The translations under genes were made by a program, and so were the position numbers. Positions 5,912-13,668 of a stretch of DNA of 17,817 nt are shown here, one piece after another; the stretch's first letter is position 1, and the number at the start of each line of letters is the position of its first letter. A model generated the notes under the pieces. That model was not told where the DNA came from, did no database searches, and saw nothing but the letters and a program-made list of their open reading frames with translations. The DNA is from JAIBJN01 sp035762005 (lineage in GTDB: Bacteria > Actinomycetota > Thermoleophilia > Gaiellales > Gaiellaceae). Location: positions 1 through 17,817 of the forward strand of contig DASTQA010000092.1 in the NCBI GenBank assembly GCA_035762005.1. The letters run 5' to 3'.

Positions 5912-6742
5912 CTGCGCATTCGCCTCGGACATAGCCCCGACCCCGACGACGCGTTCATGTTCTGGGGCCTCGCCTCCGGCCGGACGGACGCCAGGGGCTT
6001 CGAGTTCGAGCACGTCCTCGAGGACATCCAGACGCTGAACGAGTGGGCGCTCGAGGGACGCCTCGAGGTGACGGCCATCTCGCTCCATACGTACCCGTTC
6101 GTGCAGGACGGCTACGTCATCCTCCCGCACGGGGCGAGCATGGGCTCCGGCTACGGCCCCGTCGTCGTGTCGAAGCGTCCGCTCGCACGCGCGGACCTCC
6201 CCGCCGCCGAGATCGCCGTCCCCGGCCGCATGACGACCGCCTTCCTCGTCCTCCGCATGTACCTGGGTGGCGAGTTCCGCCACCGCGAGGTGCCGTTCGA
6301 CCGCATCATGGAGGAGGTCGAGGAGGGCCGTGCCGACGCGGGCCTCCTCATTCACGAGGGCCAGCTCACCTACGGCAAGCGCGGCCTCGAGCGCGTCGTC
6401 GACCTCGGCGAGTGGTGGCTCCTGGAGACGGGCCTGCCGCTGCCGCTCGGCATCAACGTCGCGCGTCGCGACATCGGGGCGGAGAAGCTCCGCGAGCTCT
6501 CGGACGTCCTGCGCGACTCGATCCGCGCCGGCCTCGCCAACCGGGACGAGGCGCTCGCCTACGCGATGCAGTTCGGGCGCGGGCTCTCGGCCGACCTCGC
6601 CGACCGCTTCGTCGGCATGTACGTGAACGAGCTGACGGAGGACTACGGCGAGGAGGGGCGCCAGGCCGTCGCCGAGCTCCTCCGCCGAGGCGAGGAGATC
6701 GGCGCCTTCGAGCGACCGGTCCGCGTCGAGTTCGTCGGCTAG
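5912..6742 (+). CDS. mqnD: 1,4-dihydroxy-6-naphthoate synthase (futalosine menaquinone pathway)
   Basis: MqnD converts cyclic dehypoxanthine futalosine to 1,4-dihydroxy-6-naphthoate. Family signatures seen are SPDPDDAFMF, TLNEWALEGRLEVTAIS, HGASMGSGYGPVVV, VPGRMTTAFL, GLLIHEGQLTY with the catalytic-type His148, VVDLGEWW and GLPLPLG. Length (276 residues) matches Thermus MqnD, which it resembles closely from memory. The first ATG (5957) would delete the conserved first strand and substrate loop (LRIRLGHSPDPDDAF), which is encoded in frame upstream. An in-frame TAG at 5897-5899 leaves no ATG, GTG or TTG between it and 5957, so a CTG at 5912 (or ATT at 5918) is proposed as start. It diverges from the DtxR-type gene. 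No other mqn gene is in the window. Identity is confident; the start is not. Confidence 0.88.
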   Translation: MRIRLGHSPDPDDAFMFWGLASGRTDARGFEFEHVLEDIQTLNEWALEGRLEVTAISLHTYPFVQDGYVILPHGASMGSGYGPVVVSKRPLARADLPAAEIAVPGRMTTAFLVLRMYLGGEFRHREVPFDRIMEEVEEGRADAGLLIHEGQLTYGKRGLERVVDLGEWWLLETGLPLPLGINVARRDIGAEKLRELSDVLRDSIRAGLANRDEALAYAMQFGRGLSADLADRFVGMYVNELTEDYGEEGRQAVAELLRRGEEIGAFERPVRVEFVG

Positions 6743-6777
6743 CACTCCGCCGGCGGGGCGGCCCGAACCGGCGCGAA

Positions 6778-6783
6778 TACACT
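6778..6783 (+). promoter_or_regulatory. -10 element of the thiolase gene
   Basis: TACACT is followed by 7 nt and the GTG start at 6791, consistent with a leaderless transcript; no Shine-Dalgarno is present. The 35 bp between the mqnD stop and this hexamer includes a CCGCC/GGCGG inverted repeat. Confidence 0.5.
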
Positions 6784-6790
6784 TGCTCCG

Positions 6791-7956
<1,166 letters not shown>

Positions 7957-7960
<4 letters not shown>

Positions 7961-8328
7961 TCCGCGAGCTTGGAGGTCAAGTACCTCCGCGACCGCTGCA
8001 CGACCTCGTACGCGACGCCGACGACGACGAGCGCGTTCACGGCGTGGAGCGCGGCGATCTCGTCGACGTCGACGCGAGCGAGGCCGAGCTGGAGGACGTT
8101 GAGACCGAGGAGGACCACGGCCAGAGCGAGCAGGAAGCGGGGCACCTTGCCGACGACCGCCAGCACCGCCACGACGAGCGAGAGGAGGCCGAGCGCGAGC
8201 CCGAGCCCGCGGTGCGGGCCGAAGTCGGTGGCGCCGAAGGTCCCCAGCCCGGCGAGGAAGAACTGGACGACGACGCCCACGAGGTAGAGCACCGCGGCTC
8301 CGAAGAGGAAGATCCTCGCCTGCGCCAC
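7957..8328 (-). CDS. Small integral membrane protein, DUF6220-like
   Basis: A 123-residue hydrophobic protein with four predicted membrane segments (about 6-28, 41-60, 64-83 and 93-110). It keeps QFFLAGLGTFG near the end of helix 1, DFGPHRGLG at 35-43 and LHAVNAL at 94-100, which match my memory of the DUF6220 actinobacterial family. His39 and His95 are conserved-looking polar residues at helix boundaries and could bind a metal or heme, but this is speculation. The GTG at 8328 is preferred: TACAGT lies 7 nt upstream and the N-terminus then leads straight into the first helix; the longer upstream frame is an artefact. It converges with the thiolase gene and diverges from the aldehyde dehydrogenase gene. 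Function unknown. Confidence 0.75.
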
Positions 8329-8335
8329 GGCCCCG

Positions 8336-8341
8336 ACTGTA
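8336..8341 (-). promoter_or_regulatory. -10 element of the DUF6220-like gene
   Basis: On the minus strand TACAGT is followed by 7 nt and the GTG at 8328, consistent with leaderless transcription. Confidence 0.5.
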
Positions 8342-8366
8342 CGCGACCCACTCGACGCCTCGCCGC

Positions 8367-8372
8367 TATCGT
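8367..8372 (+). promoter_or_regulatory. -10 element of the aldehyde dehydrogenase gene
   Basis: TATCGT is followed by 8 nt and the ATG at 8381. The spacing fits a message with a 0-2 nt leader. It lies 26 bp from the oppositely oriented TACAGT. Confidence 0.4.
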
Positions 8373-8380
8373 GGCGCCCG

Positions 8381-9853
8381 ATGGCGGTCGTCGCAGGCAG
8401 GGAGTACGGGCTCTTCATCGACGGCGAGGCGGCCGAGCCCGCGGACGGGGAGGTTCGCGACCTCGCCGAGCCGGCCACGGGGACACCGCTCGCGCGGGCG
8501 GCGGTCGCGGGGCCGGGCGACGTCGACCGCGCCGTCGAGGCGGCGCGCGCCGCCCTCGCGGGCCCCTGGGGCAAGACGCCCCCGAACGAGCGGTCGCGCC
8601 TCCTCCATGCTCTCGCCGACGCGATCGTCGCCAACCGCAAGGAGCTCGCCGAGCTCGAGACGCGCAACGTCGGCAAGGCGCTCTCGTCCACGAAGGCGGA
8701 GGTCGCCGTCGCCGCGGAGAGCTTCCGCTACATGGCCTCGGCGGTCGGCTCCATCGAGGGGGCGACACGCCCGATCGGCGGCTCGATCCTCTCGTACACG
8801 CTCAAGGAGCCGGTCGGCGTCTGCGCCCAGATCGTCCCCTGGAACTACCCGATCATGCTCGCGGCCTGGAAGCTCGCCCCGGCGCTCGCCGCCGGCTGCA
8901 CGGTCGCGCTCAAGCCGGACCCGGCCACGCCGCTGACGGCGCTCAGGCTCGCCGAGCTCGCGGTCGAGGTCGGCATCCCGCCCGGCGTCTTGAACGTCGT
9001 CCCGGGCGACGGGCCGACGACCGGCGCGCACCTCGTGCGCCACCCGGGCGTCGACAAAGTCTCGTTCACGGGCTCGACCGCGACGGGGTCCGAGATCATG
9101 CGCCTCGCCGCCGACCCCGTGAAGCGCGTGTCGCTCGAGCTCGGCGGCAAGAGCCCGGCGATCGTCTTCGCGGACGCCGACCTCGAGGACGCGGTCGCCT
9201 CCACGGCCTACGGCATCTACTACGCGGCCGGCCAGAGCTGCGACGCCCGCTCGCGCCTGCTCGTGGAGCAGTCGGCCTACGACGACGTCGTGCGGCTCGT
9301 GACCGAGAAGGCCGCCGCCGTGCGGGTCGGCGACCCGCTCGACGCCGAGACGCAGATGGGCTCCCTCATCTCCCGACGCCACCGCGACAAGGTGCACGGC
9401 TTCGTCGAGACCGGGCGCGAGCAGGGCGCCGAGGTCGTGACGGGCGGTGAGCCGGGCGACGGCGAGGGGGCGTTCTACCCGCCGACCGTGCTCGCGGCCG
9501 TCGGCGCGGAGCAGACGGTCGCCCAGGAGGAGATCTTCGGGCCCGTGCTCGCCGTGATCCCGTTCGCCGACGAGAAGGAGGCGGTGCGGATCGCCAACGA
9601 CGTCCGCTACGGCCTCGTCGCCACCGTGTGGACGCAGGACCCGGCGCGCGGGCACCGCCTCGCGCGCAGCGTCAAGTCGGGCACGTTCACGATCAACCTC
9701 CCCTACGGCGCCTTCCCGGGCGTTCCCTTCGGCGGCTACAAGCAGTCGGGGTTCGGCCGCGAGCAGGCGCTCGAGACGCTGCAGATGTACCTGGAGACGA
9801 AGAGCGTCCTCGTCTCGACGGGCGCCCGCCCGTCGAACCCCTGGGGCCTCTAG
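8381..9853 (+). CDS. NAD(P)-dependent aldehyde dehydrogenase (aminobutyraldehyde/betaine aldehyde type)
   Basis: A 490-residue class 10/9-like aldehyde dehydrogenase, full length. Active-site residues present are Asn155 (PWNYP), Lys178 (ALKPD), the nucleotide loop GSTATG (231-236), Glu253 (LELGGKSP) and the nucleophile Cys287 (GQSCDAR). EEIFGPVL (383-390) and the C-terminal PFGGYKQSGFGRE (449-461) are standard. The PWNYPIMLAAWKLAPALAAG and NLPYGAFPGVPFGGYKQSG stretches look more like gamma-aminobutyraldehyde or betaine aldehyde dehydrogenases than GabD. The cofactor-loop residue after KP is Asp180 rather than the usual Ser/Ala-Glu. A GabT-like aminotransferase lies 550 bp downstream on the same strand, supporting a putrescine/GABA role, but the two are separate units. 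Substrate assignment is inference. Confidence 0.88.
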   Translation: MAVVAGREYGLFIDGEAAEPADGEVRDLAEPATGTPLARAAVAGPGDVDRAVEAARAALAGPWGKTPPNERSRLLHALADAIVANRKELAELETRNVGKALSSTKAEVAVAAESFRYMASAVGSIEGATRPIGGSILSYTLKEPVGVCAQIVPWNYPIMLAAWKLAPALAAGCTVALKPDPATPLTALRLAELAVEVGIPPGVLNVVPGDGPTTGAHLVRHPGVDKVSFTGSTATGSEIMRLAADPVKRVSLELGGKSPAIVFADADLEDAVASTAYGIYYAAGQSCDARSRLLVEQSAYDDVVRLVTEKAAAVRVGDPLDAETQMGSLISRRHRDKVHGFVETGREQGAEVVTGGEPGDGEGAFYPPTVLAAVGAEQTVAQEEIFGPVLAVIPFADEKEAVRIANDVRYGLVATVWTQDPARGHRLARSVKSGTFTINLPYGAFPGVPFGGYKQSGFGREQALETLQMYLETKSVLVSTGARPSNPWGL

Positions 9854-9856
9854 CGG

Positions 9857-9869
9857 CTCCCGCCGGGAG
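9857..9869. terminator. Weak hairpin between convergent ALDH and transporter genes
   Basis: CTCCC/GGGAG with a GCC loop lies in the 27-bp gap between the two stop codons, flanked by GC-rich sequence and an outer CTAGC/GCTAG match. It is short and has no T-tract, so it is only a candidate. Confidence 0.3.
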
Positions 9870-9880
9870 GGCGGCGCCGG

Positions 9881-10327
9881 CTAGCGCTTGAGGACGAGGA
9901 GCGCGCCGGCCGCGAGGAGCGCGAGCCCGACGACGCGCGCCGGGGTGACCGGGATCCGCTCGAGGCCGAAGAGGCCAGCGGCGTCGATGACGACGCCCAT
10001 GGCGAGCTGGCCGGCGATGAGGAGCCCGATCGTCGCGAACGTGCCGATGCGCGGGGCCGTGAAGGTGATCGTCGTGACGACGATCGCGCCCATCGCGCCG
10101 CCGAGCCAGAGCCACGGCGGCTCGCGGAGGCCGGAGGCGACGCCGCCGAAGCTCTGCCGCGCGATGAGCACGGCCGCGCACACGATGAGCGCCGCGCCGA
10201 TCGACCCGAACGCGGTCGCCTCGAGGACGCCGATGCGCTTCCCGAAGGCGCCGCTGATGGCAACCTGGATCGAGCCGGCGAGACCGGCCACGACGGACAG
10301 GAGCACCGCGACCGAGGTCGCCGACAC
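9881..10327 (-). CDS. DMT-superfamily transporter, YdcZ (DUF606) type
   Basis: A 148-residue hydrophobic protein with five predicted membrane helices (about 2-24, 37-57, 73-91, 96-117, 129-146), the size and topology of the YdcZ family in the drug/metabolite transporter superfamily. Typical family stretches are AGLAGSIQVAISGAFGKRIG in the first helix and loop, GQLAMGVVIDAAGLFG in helix 4, and ALLAAGALLVLKR at the end. The GTG at 10327 is chosen because TATCCT lies 7 nt upstream and the longer frame reads through charged, non-family sequence. It diverges from the GabT-like gene with 75 bp between starts, so co-regulation with amine catabolism is possible, but the substrate is unknown. Confidence 0.8.
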   Translation of the reverse strand: MSATSVAVLLSVVAGLAGSIQVAISGAFGKRIGVLEATAFGSIGAALIVCAAVLIARQSFGGVASGLREPPWLWLGGAMGAIVVTTITFTAPRIGTFATIGLLIAGQLAMGVVIDAAGLFGLERIPVTPARVVGLALLAAGALLVLKR

Positions 10328-10334
10328 GGCGGCG

Positions 10335-10340
10335 AGGATA
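10335..10340 (-). promoter_or_regulatory. -10 element of the YdcZ-type gene
   Basis: On the minus strand TATCCT is followed by 7 nt and the GTG at 10327, predicting a leaderless transcript. Confidence 0.5.
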
Positions 10341-10390
10341 GCGCCCGCGATTGGGCCGCGCGGGCCATGGTCGCCGTTCGCCTGCGGGAG

Positions 10391-10396
10391 TAGCCT
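10391..10396 (+). promoter_or_regulatory. -10 element of the gabT-like gene
   Basis: TAGCCT is followed by 6 nt and the ATG at 10403; no Shine-Dalgarno is present. It is identical to the hexamer upstream of mqnD. Confidence 0.5.
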
Positions 10397-10402
10397 CGCC
10401 GC

Positions 10403-11704
10403 ATGTCCCTCCGCGAGCGCAGCGTCACCGACGCGGTCGTCGAGGCGCGCGAGCGCTACGTCGCCGCGGGGGTCGCGACGCCGCCGCTCGTCGTCGCGCG
10501 CGCCGAGGGCGCGCGGATCGAGGACGTGGACGGCCGCACGTACATCGACTTCGCCGGCGGGCTCGGCTGCCAGAACACCGGGCACGGGCTCCCCGCCGCC
10601 GTCGCCGCGATCCACGAGCAGGCCGACCGCTACCTCCACCAGTGCTTCATGGTCGGCATGTACGAGCCCTACGTCGAGGTGTGCCGCCGCCTGGCGGAGC
10701 TCAGCCCGTGTCGCGGCGGCGAGCAGCGGAGCCTCCTCCTCAACTCCGGCGCCGAGGCCGTCGAGAACGCCGTCAAGGTCGCCCGCGCGGCCACGGGCCG
10801 GCCCGCCGTCGTCGTGTTCGACCGGGCGTTCCACGGCCGCACGCTCCTGACGATGGCGATGACGAGCAAGGTCGTCCCCTACAAGCGCGGCTTCGGGCCC
10901 TTCCCGCCCGAGGTCTACCGCGCCCCCGCGCCCTACCCGTACCGCGGCGTCACGAGCGACGACGCGATCGCGGGGCTCGAGGCGCTCTTCAAGTCCGAGG
11001 TCGATCCCGAGGCGGTCGCATGCGTCGTCCTGGAGCCCGTCCAGGGCGAAGGCGGGTTCATCCCGATGCCGCGCGACTTCCCCCCTCGTCTGCGCGCGCT
11101 CTGCGACCGCCACGGGATCGTGTACGTCGACGACGAGGTGCAGAGCGGGGTCGGGCGCACCGGGCCCGTCTGGGCGATCGAGCACTACGGCGTCGAGCCC
11201 GACCTCCTCGTCTCCGGCAAGTCGCTCGGGGGCGGCCTGCCGCTCGCCGGCCTCACGGGCCGGAGCGAGCTCGTGGACGCCGTCCCGGCCGGCGGGCTCG
11301 GCGGCACCTTCGGCGGGAACCCGCTCGCCTGCGCGGCCGCCGCGGCCGTCCTCGACGAGGTCGCCGGCGAGTCGTTCCAGCGCCGCGCGCGGGAGCTCGG
11401 CGAGCGCATCCGCTCCGCGCTCGAGGCGATCGCGGAGCGCGTGGACGCCGTCGGCGAGGTGCGCGGGCTCGGCCCCATGCTGGCGCTCGAGCTCGTCGAG
11501 GACACGGAGACGCGCGCGCCCGCCGCGGGGCTCGCGGCGGCGACGACGGCCGCGGCGAGGGAGCGGGGCCTGGTCCTCCTCTCGTGCGGCCTCTACGGCA
11601 ACGTCGTGCGCGTCCTCGTCCCGCTCGTCGTCTCCGACCAGGACCTCGACCGCGGGCTCGAGCTCCTCGAGGAGTCGCTCGCGGAAGCCTCGGCCAGCGC
11701 CTGA
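10403..11704 (+). CDS. gabT: 4-aminobutyrate aminotransferase-like class III PLP enzyme
   Basis: A 433-residue class III aminotransferase, close in length to E. coli GabT (426). Visible elements are NTGH (58-61), CFMVGMYEPYVEVC, NSGAEAVENAVK (114-125) for PLP phosphate binding, FHGRT (143-147), EPVQGEGG (211-218), Asp244 in DDEVQSGVGRTG for the pyridine nitrogen, the Schiff-base Lys273 (SGKSLGGGLPLAG) and GGTFGGNPLAC. The blocks HQCFMVGMYEPY, VVPYKRGFGPFP and ELLEES-type C-terminus track GabT almost region by region, so GABA to succinate semialdehyde is the leading prediction, with 2-oxoglutarate as acceptor. The ALDH upstream could make GABA from aminobutyraldehyde or oxidise the semialdehyde. 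Other omega-amino acids cannot be excluded. Confidence 0.88.
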   Translation: MSLRERSVTDAVVEARERYVAAGVATPPLVVARAEGARIEDVDGRTYIDFAGGLGCQNTGHGLPAAVAAIHEQADRYLHQCFMVGMYEPYVEVCRRLAELSPCRGGEQRSLLLNSGAEAVENAVKVARAATGRPAVVVFDRAFHGRTLLTMAMTSKVVPYKRGFGPFPPEVYRAPAPYPYRGVTSDDAIAGLEALFKSEVDPEAVACVVLEPVQGEGGFIPMPRDFPPRLRALCDRHGIVYVDDEVQSGVGRTGPVWAIEHYGVEPDLLVSGKSLGGGLPLAGLTGRSELVDAVPAGGLGGTFGGNPLACAAAAAVLDEVAGESFQRRARELGERIRSALEAIAERVDAVGEVRGLGPMLALELVEDTETRAPAAGLAAATTAAARERGLVLLSCGLYGNVVRVLVPLVVSDQDLDRGLELLEESLAEASASA

Positions 11705-11790
11705 CGCGCGGATCGGGAATCCTTCGCGGTCGAGAGCCGTACGTCTCAAGTGACACCGTGTCACTTGGCGTGGGCGGGAAGGGGGAGGAC
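11705..11790 (+). promoter_or_regulatory. Promoter/leader of the EthD-hydratase operon
   Basis: The spacer after gabT contains TACGTC at 11740-11745 as a possible -10, a perfect palindrome directly downstream of it, and a purine-rich ribosome site (GGGAAGGGGGAGG) just before the GTG at 11791. This is one of the few transcription units in the window with a true Shine-Dalgarno, so its message probably has a leader. No convincing -35 was identified. Confidence 0.4.
11747..11767. promoter_or_regulatory. Perfect 10+1+10 palindromic operator
   Basis: Arms CAAGTGACAC and GTGTCACTTG are exact reverse complements around a single C. The length, symmetry and single-base centre fit a homodimeric helix-turn-helix repressor site such as those bound by TetR-family regulators. 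It lies 23 bp upstream of the EthD-family start and next to the only -10-like hexamer, where a bound repressor would block transcription. It is markedly more AT-rich than its surroundings. No matching regulator gene is in the window. Confidence 0.75.
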
Positions 11791-12072
11791 GTGGTCAGGG
11801 TCTTCGTGGTGTACGAGCGGGAGCCGGAGGCGGCGCGGTACGAGCGGCACGCGGAGCTGTGCCGGCGCGTCCCGGGCGGAACCTTCCGGCACGGCCGCGT
11901 CTTCGGAGCGCCGCAGGGCGAGCCGCGCTACCCGTACTACGCCGAGTGGGAGTTCGCCGACCGGGACGCCTTCAAGGCGGCCGCGCGCACCGAGGAGTTC
12001 GCGGCCACGGGCGCGGACGCTGCCGCGCTGGGCGTCCCCTTCCACGTCCACTTCGCCGAGGTCTCCGAGTGA
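11791..12072 (+). CDS. EthD-family (dimeric alpha/beta barrel) protein
   Basis: A 93-residue protein resembling the EthD family, ferredoxin-like dimeric barrels that accompany catabolic enzymes for ethers, quinones and polyketide-like substrates. It has the early strand VRVFVVYE, a His in ARYERHAELC (where EthD proteins keep a conserved His), a central PYYAEWEFADRDAFKAAART segment, and a final strand VPFHVHFAEVSE. The GTG at 11791 is chosen for the GGGGGAGG ribosome site; an in-frame GTG at 11758 lies inside the palindrome and would add 11 glycine-rich residues. It is first in an operon, overlapping the next gene as GTGA. Its job is not established; a small isomerase, monooxygenase-like or binding role on the pathway intermediate is possible. 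Confidence 0.75.
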   Translation: MVRVFVVYEREPEAARYERHAELCRRVPGGTFRHGRVFGAPQGEPRYPYYAEWEFADRDAFKAAARTEEFAATGADAAALGVPFHVHFAEVSE

Positions 12073-12881
12073 CGGAGCCCGACCGGCCCGCGCCCCGCGA
12101 CCCGGCCGAGCTGGGGTTCGAGGCGATCGTCTACGAGAAGGCGCCGCCGCGCGCGACGATCACGCTCGACCGCCCGGAGGTCCTGAACGCCTTCGACTTC
12201 CGCATGCTCCGGGAGATCGCTCGGGCGGCCGAGGACGCCTCCTGGGACGACGAGGTGCGTGTCCTCGTCCTCACGGGTGCGGGGCGGGCGTTCTGCGTCG
12301 GCGCCGACCTCAAGGCGTGGCGTCGCGACTACCTCGGCAAGCCGGACGAGTACTGGAAGTGGTTCGGCGCCTTCAAGGACGCCCACGACCGGCTCCGCGA
12401 GATCGGCAAGCCGACCCTCGCGCGCGTCAACGGCGTCTGCGTCGGCGGCGGGAACGAGCTCCAGCTGGCCTGCGACCTGTCCGTCATGGTCGACGACGCG
12501 TACATCCGCCACGTCGGCCCCGAGCACGGCTCTGTCCCGGCGGGCGGCGCGACCCAGTGGCTGCCGATCATGGTCGGGGAGCGGCGCGCGCGCGAGATCA
12601 TCCTTCTCTGCGAGGAGATCCCGGCGCGCAAGGCGGAGGAGTGGGGGCTCGTCAACCGCGCGGTTCCGGCCGCCGAGCTCGACGCCGCCGTGGACGAGCT
12701 CGTCGGGAAGCTCGCCGCCAAGCTTCCGCAGACGGTGCGCTACACGAAGCAGCAGCTCAACTTCTGGCGCGACCTCGCCTGGCACGAGACGGTGAACCAC
12801 GCGCGCGACTGGCTCGCGCTCTCGATGGCGACCGAGGAGCCGCGAAAGGCCGTCGAGCGGTTCCTGGAGAAGAGCGGGTGA
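12069..12881 (+). CDS. Crotonase-fold enzyme, MenB/BadI/Oah-like (possible ring hydrolase)
   Basis: A 270-residue enoyl-CoA hydratase/isomerase superfamily protein. It has the oxyanion-hole region AFCVGADLKAW (75-84) and VNGVCVGGGNELQLACD (120-136), with Glu130 and Glu152 at the two classical hydratase Glu positions. Residues 148-200 (HVGPEHGSVPAGGATQWLP, MVGERRAREIILLCEEIPARKAEEWGLVNRAVP) do not look like an ordinary hydratase: from memory they resemble MenB and the ring-cleaving hydrolases BadI and Oah (6-oxocyclohex-1-ene-1-carbonyl-CoA hydrolase), as does the late DWLALSMATEE. A C-C bond hydrolase acting on a cyclic CoA ester is therefore a real possibility. Translationally coupled at both ends (GTGA overlaps). 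Ordinary hydratase activity is the alternative. Confidence 0.85.
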   Translation: MTEPDRPAPRDPAELGFEAIVYEKAPPRATITLDRPEVLNAFDFRMLREIARAAEDASWDDEVRVLVLTGAGRAFCVGADLKAWRRDYLGKPDEYWKWFGAFKDAHDRLREIGKPTLARVNGVCVGGGNELQLACDLSVMVDDAYIRHVGPEHGSVPAGGATQWLPIMVGERRAREIILLCEEIPARKAEEWGLVNRAVPAAELDAAVDELVGKLAAKLPQTVRYTKQQLNFWRDLAWHETVNHARDWLALSMATEEPRKAVERFLEKSG

Positions 12882-13645
12882 GCGTCGTCCTCGTCGAGCG
12901 CGAGGCGCCCGTCGGGGTCGTCCTCCTCAACCGGCCCGAGGCCCTGAACGCGCTGAACGACGAGGTCATGGGCGCGCTCGTGGACGCCTTGGCCGGGCTG
13001 GACGACGACGACGCGATTCGCTGCATCGTGCTCGGCGGCTCGGAGCGTGCGTTCGCGGCCGGCGCGGACATCGGCCAGATGGCCGAGGCGAGCGCGATGG
13101 CGATGTACGAGGCGCGGCGGATCGACCGCTGGGACGCGATCCGCCGCGTGCGCACGCCGCTCGTCGCGGCGGTGTCCGGGTTCTGCCTCGGCGGGGGGTG
13201 CGAGCTCGCGATGGCCTGCGACCTCGTCGTCGCCTCGGAGACGGCCAGGTTCGGCCAGCCGGAGACGGGGCTCGGGATCATCCCGGGCGCCGGCGGCACG
13301 CAGCGCCTCACGCGCGCGATCGGCAAGGCGAAGGCGATGGACGTGATCCTCTCCGGCCGCTTCCTCACCGCCGAGGAAGCCGAGCGGGCCGGGCTCGTCG
13401 CCCGCGTCGTCGCCCGCGAGGCCTGGCTCGAGGAGGCGAAGGCGGTCGCCCGCGCGATCGCCTCGAAGGGCCCGATCGCCCAACGCCTGGCGAAGGAGTC
13501 CGTGAACCGCGCCTTCGAGTCGACGCTCGAGACAGGGCTCGACTACGAGCGCAAGGCGCTCTACCTCGCCTTCGCCTCCGAGGACGCCCGCGAGGGCCTC
13601 ACAGCCTTCACGGAGAAGCGCAAGCCCGAGTTCGAGGGGCGCTAG
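12878..13645 (+). CDS. Enoyl-CoA hydratase, PaaF-like
   Basis: A 255-residue canonical short-chain enoyl-CoA hydratase. Both catalytic glutamates are present: Glu109 (GGGCELAMACD) and Glu129 (ARFGQPETGLGIIPGAGGTQRL). The oxyanion-hole segment is AFAAGADIGQM (58-68). The C-terminus ends in the typical AFTEKRKPEFEGR. It resembles PaaF and mitochondrial ECHS1 over its full length, so hydration of 2-trans-enoyl-CoA is expected, in fatty acid, branched-chain or phenylacetate breakdown. It is the last gene of the palindrome-controlled operon; its GTG start overlaps the TGA of the preceding crotonase. It converges with the HtrA-type gene across a hairpin. The specific pathway is not determined. Confidence 0.92.
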   Translation: MSVVLVEREAPVGVVLLNRPEALNALNDEVMGALVDALAGLDDDDAIRCIVLGGSERAFAAGADIGQMAEASAMAMYEARRIDRWDAIRRVRTPLVAAVSGFCLGGGCELAMACDLVVASETARFGQPETGLGIIPGAGGTQRLTRAIGKAKAMDVILSGRFLTAEEAERAGLVARVVAREAWLEEAKAVARAIASKGPIAQRLAKESVNRAFESTLETGLDYERKALYLAFASEDAREGLTAFTEKRKPEFEGR

Positions 13646-13651
13646 CGGCGG

Positions 13652-13668
13652 GCGCCCGGACCGGGCGC
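13652..13668. terminator. Bidirectional terminator hairpin
   Basis: GCGCCCGG and CCGGGCGC are perfect reverse complements around a single A (a 6-bp stem with a GGACC loop is sterically realistic). It fills the 22-bp gap between the convergent hydratase and protease stop codons and can serve both directions. No T-tract. Confidence 0.5.

Noticed and set aside
11758..11790. An in-frame GTG upstream of the EthD-family start.
   Set aside because: It lies inside the palindrome, adds a glycine-rich extension not expected in the family, and lacks the ribosome site found before 11791.
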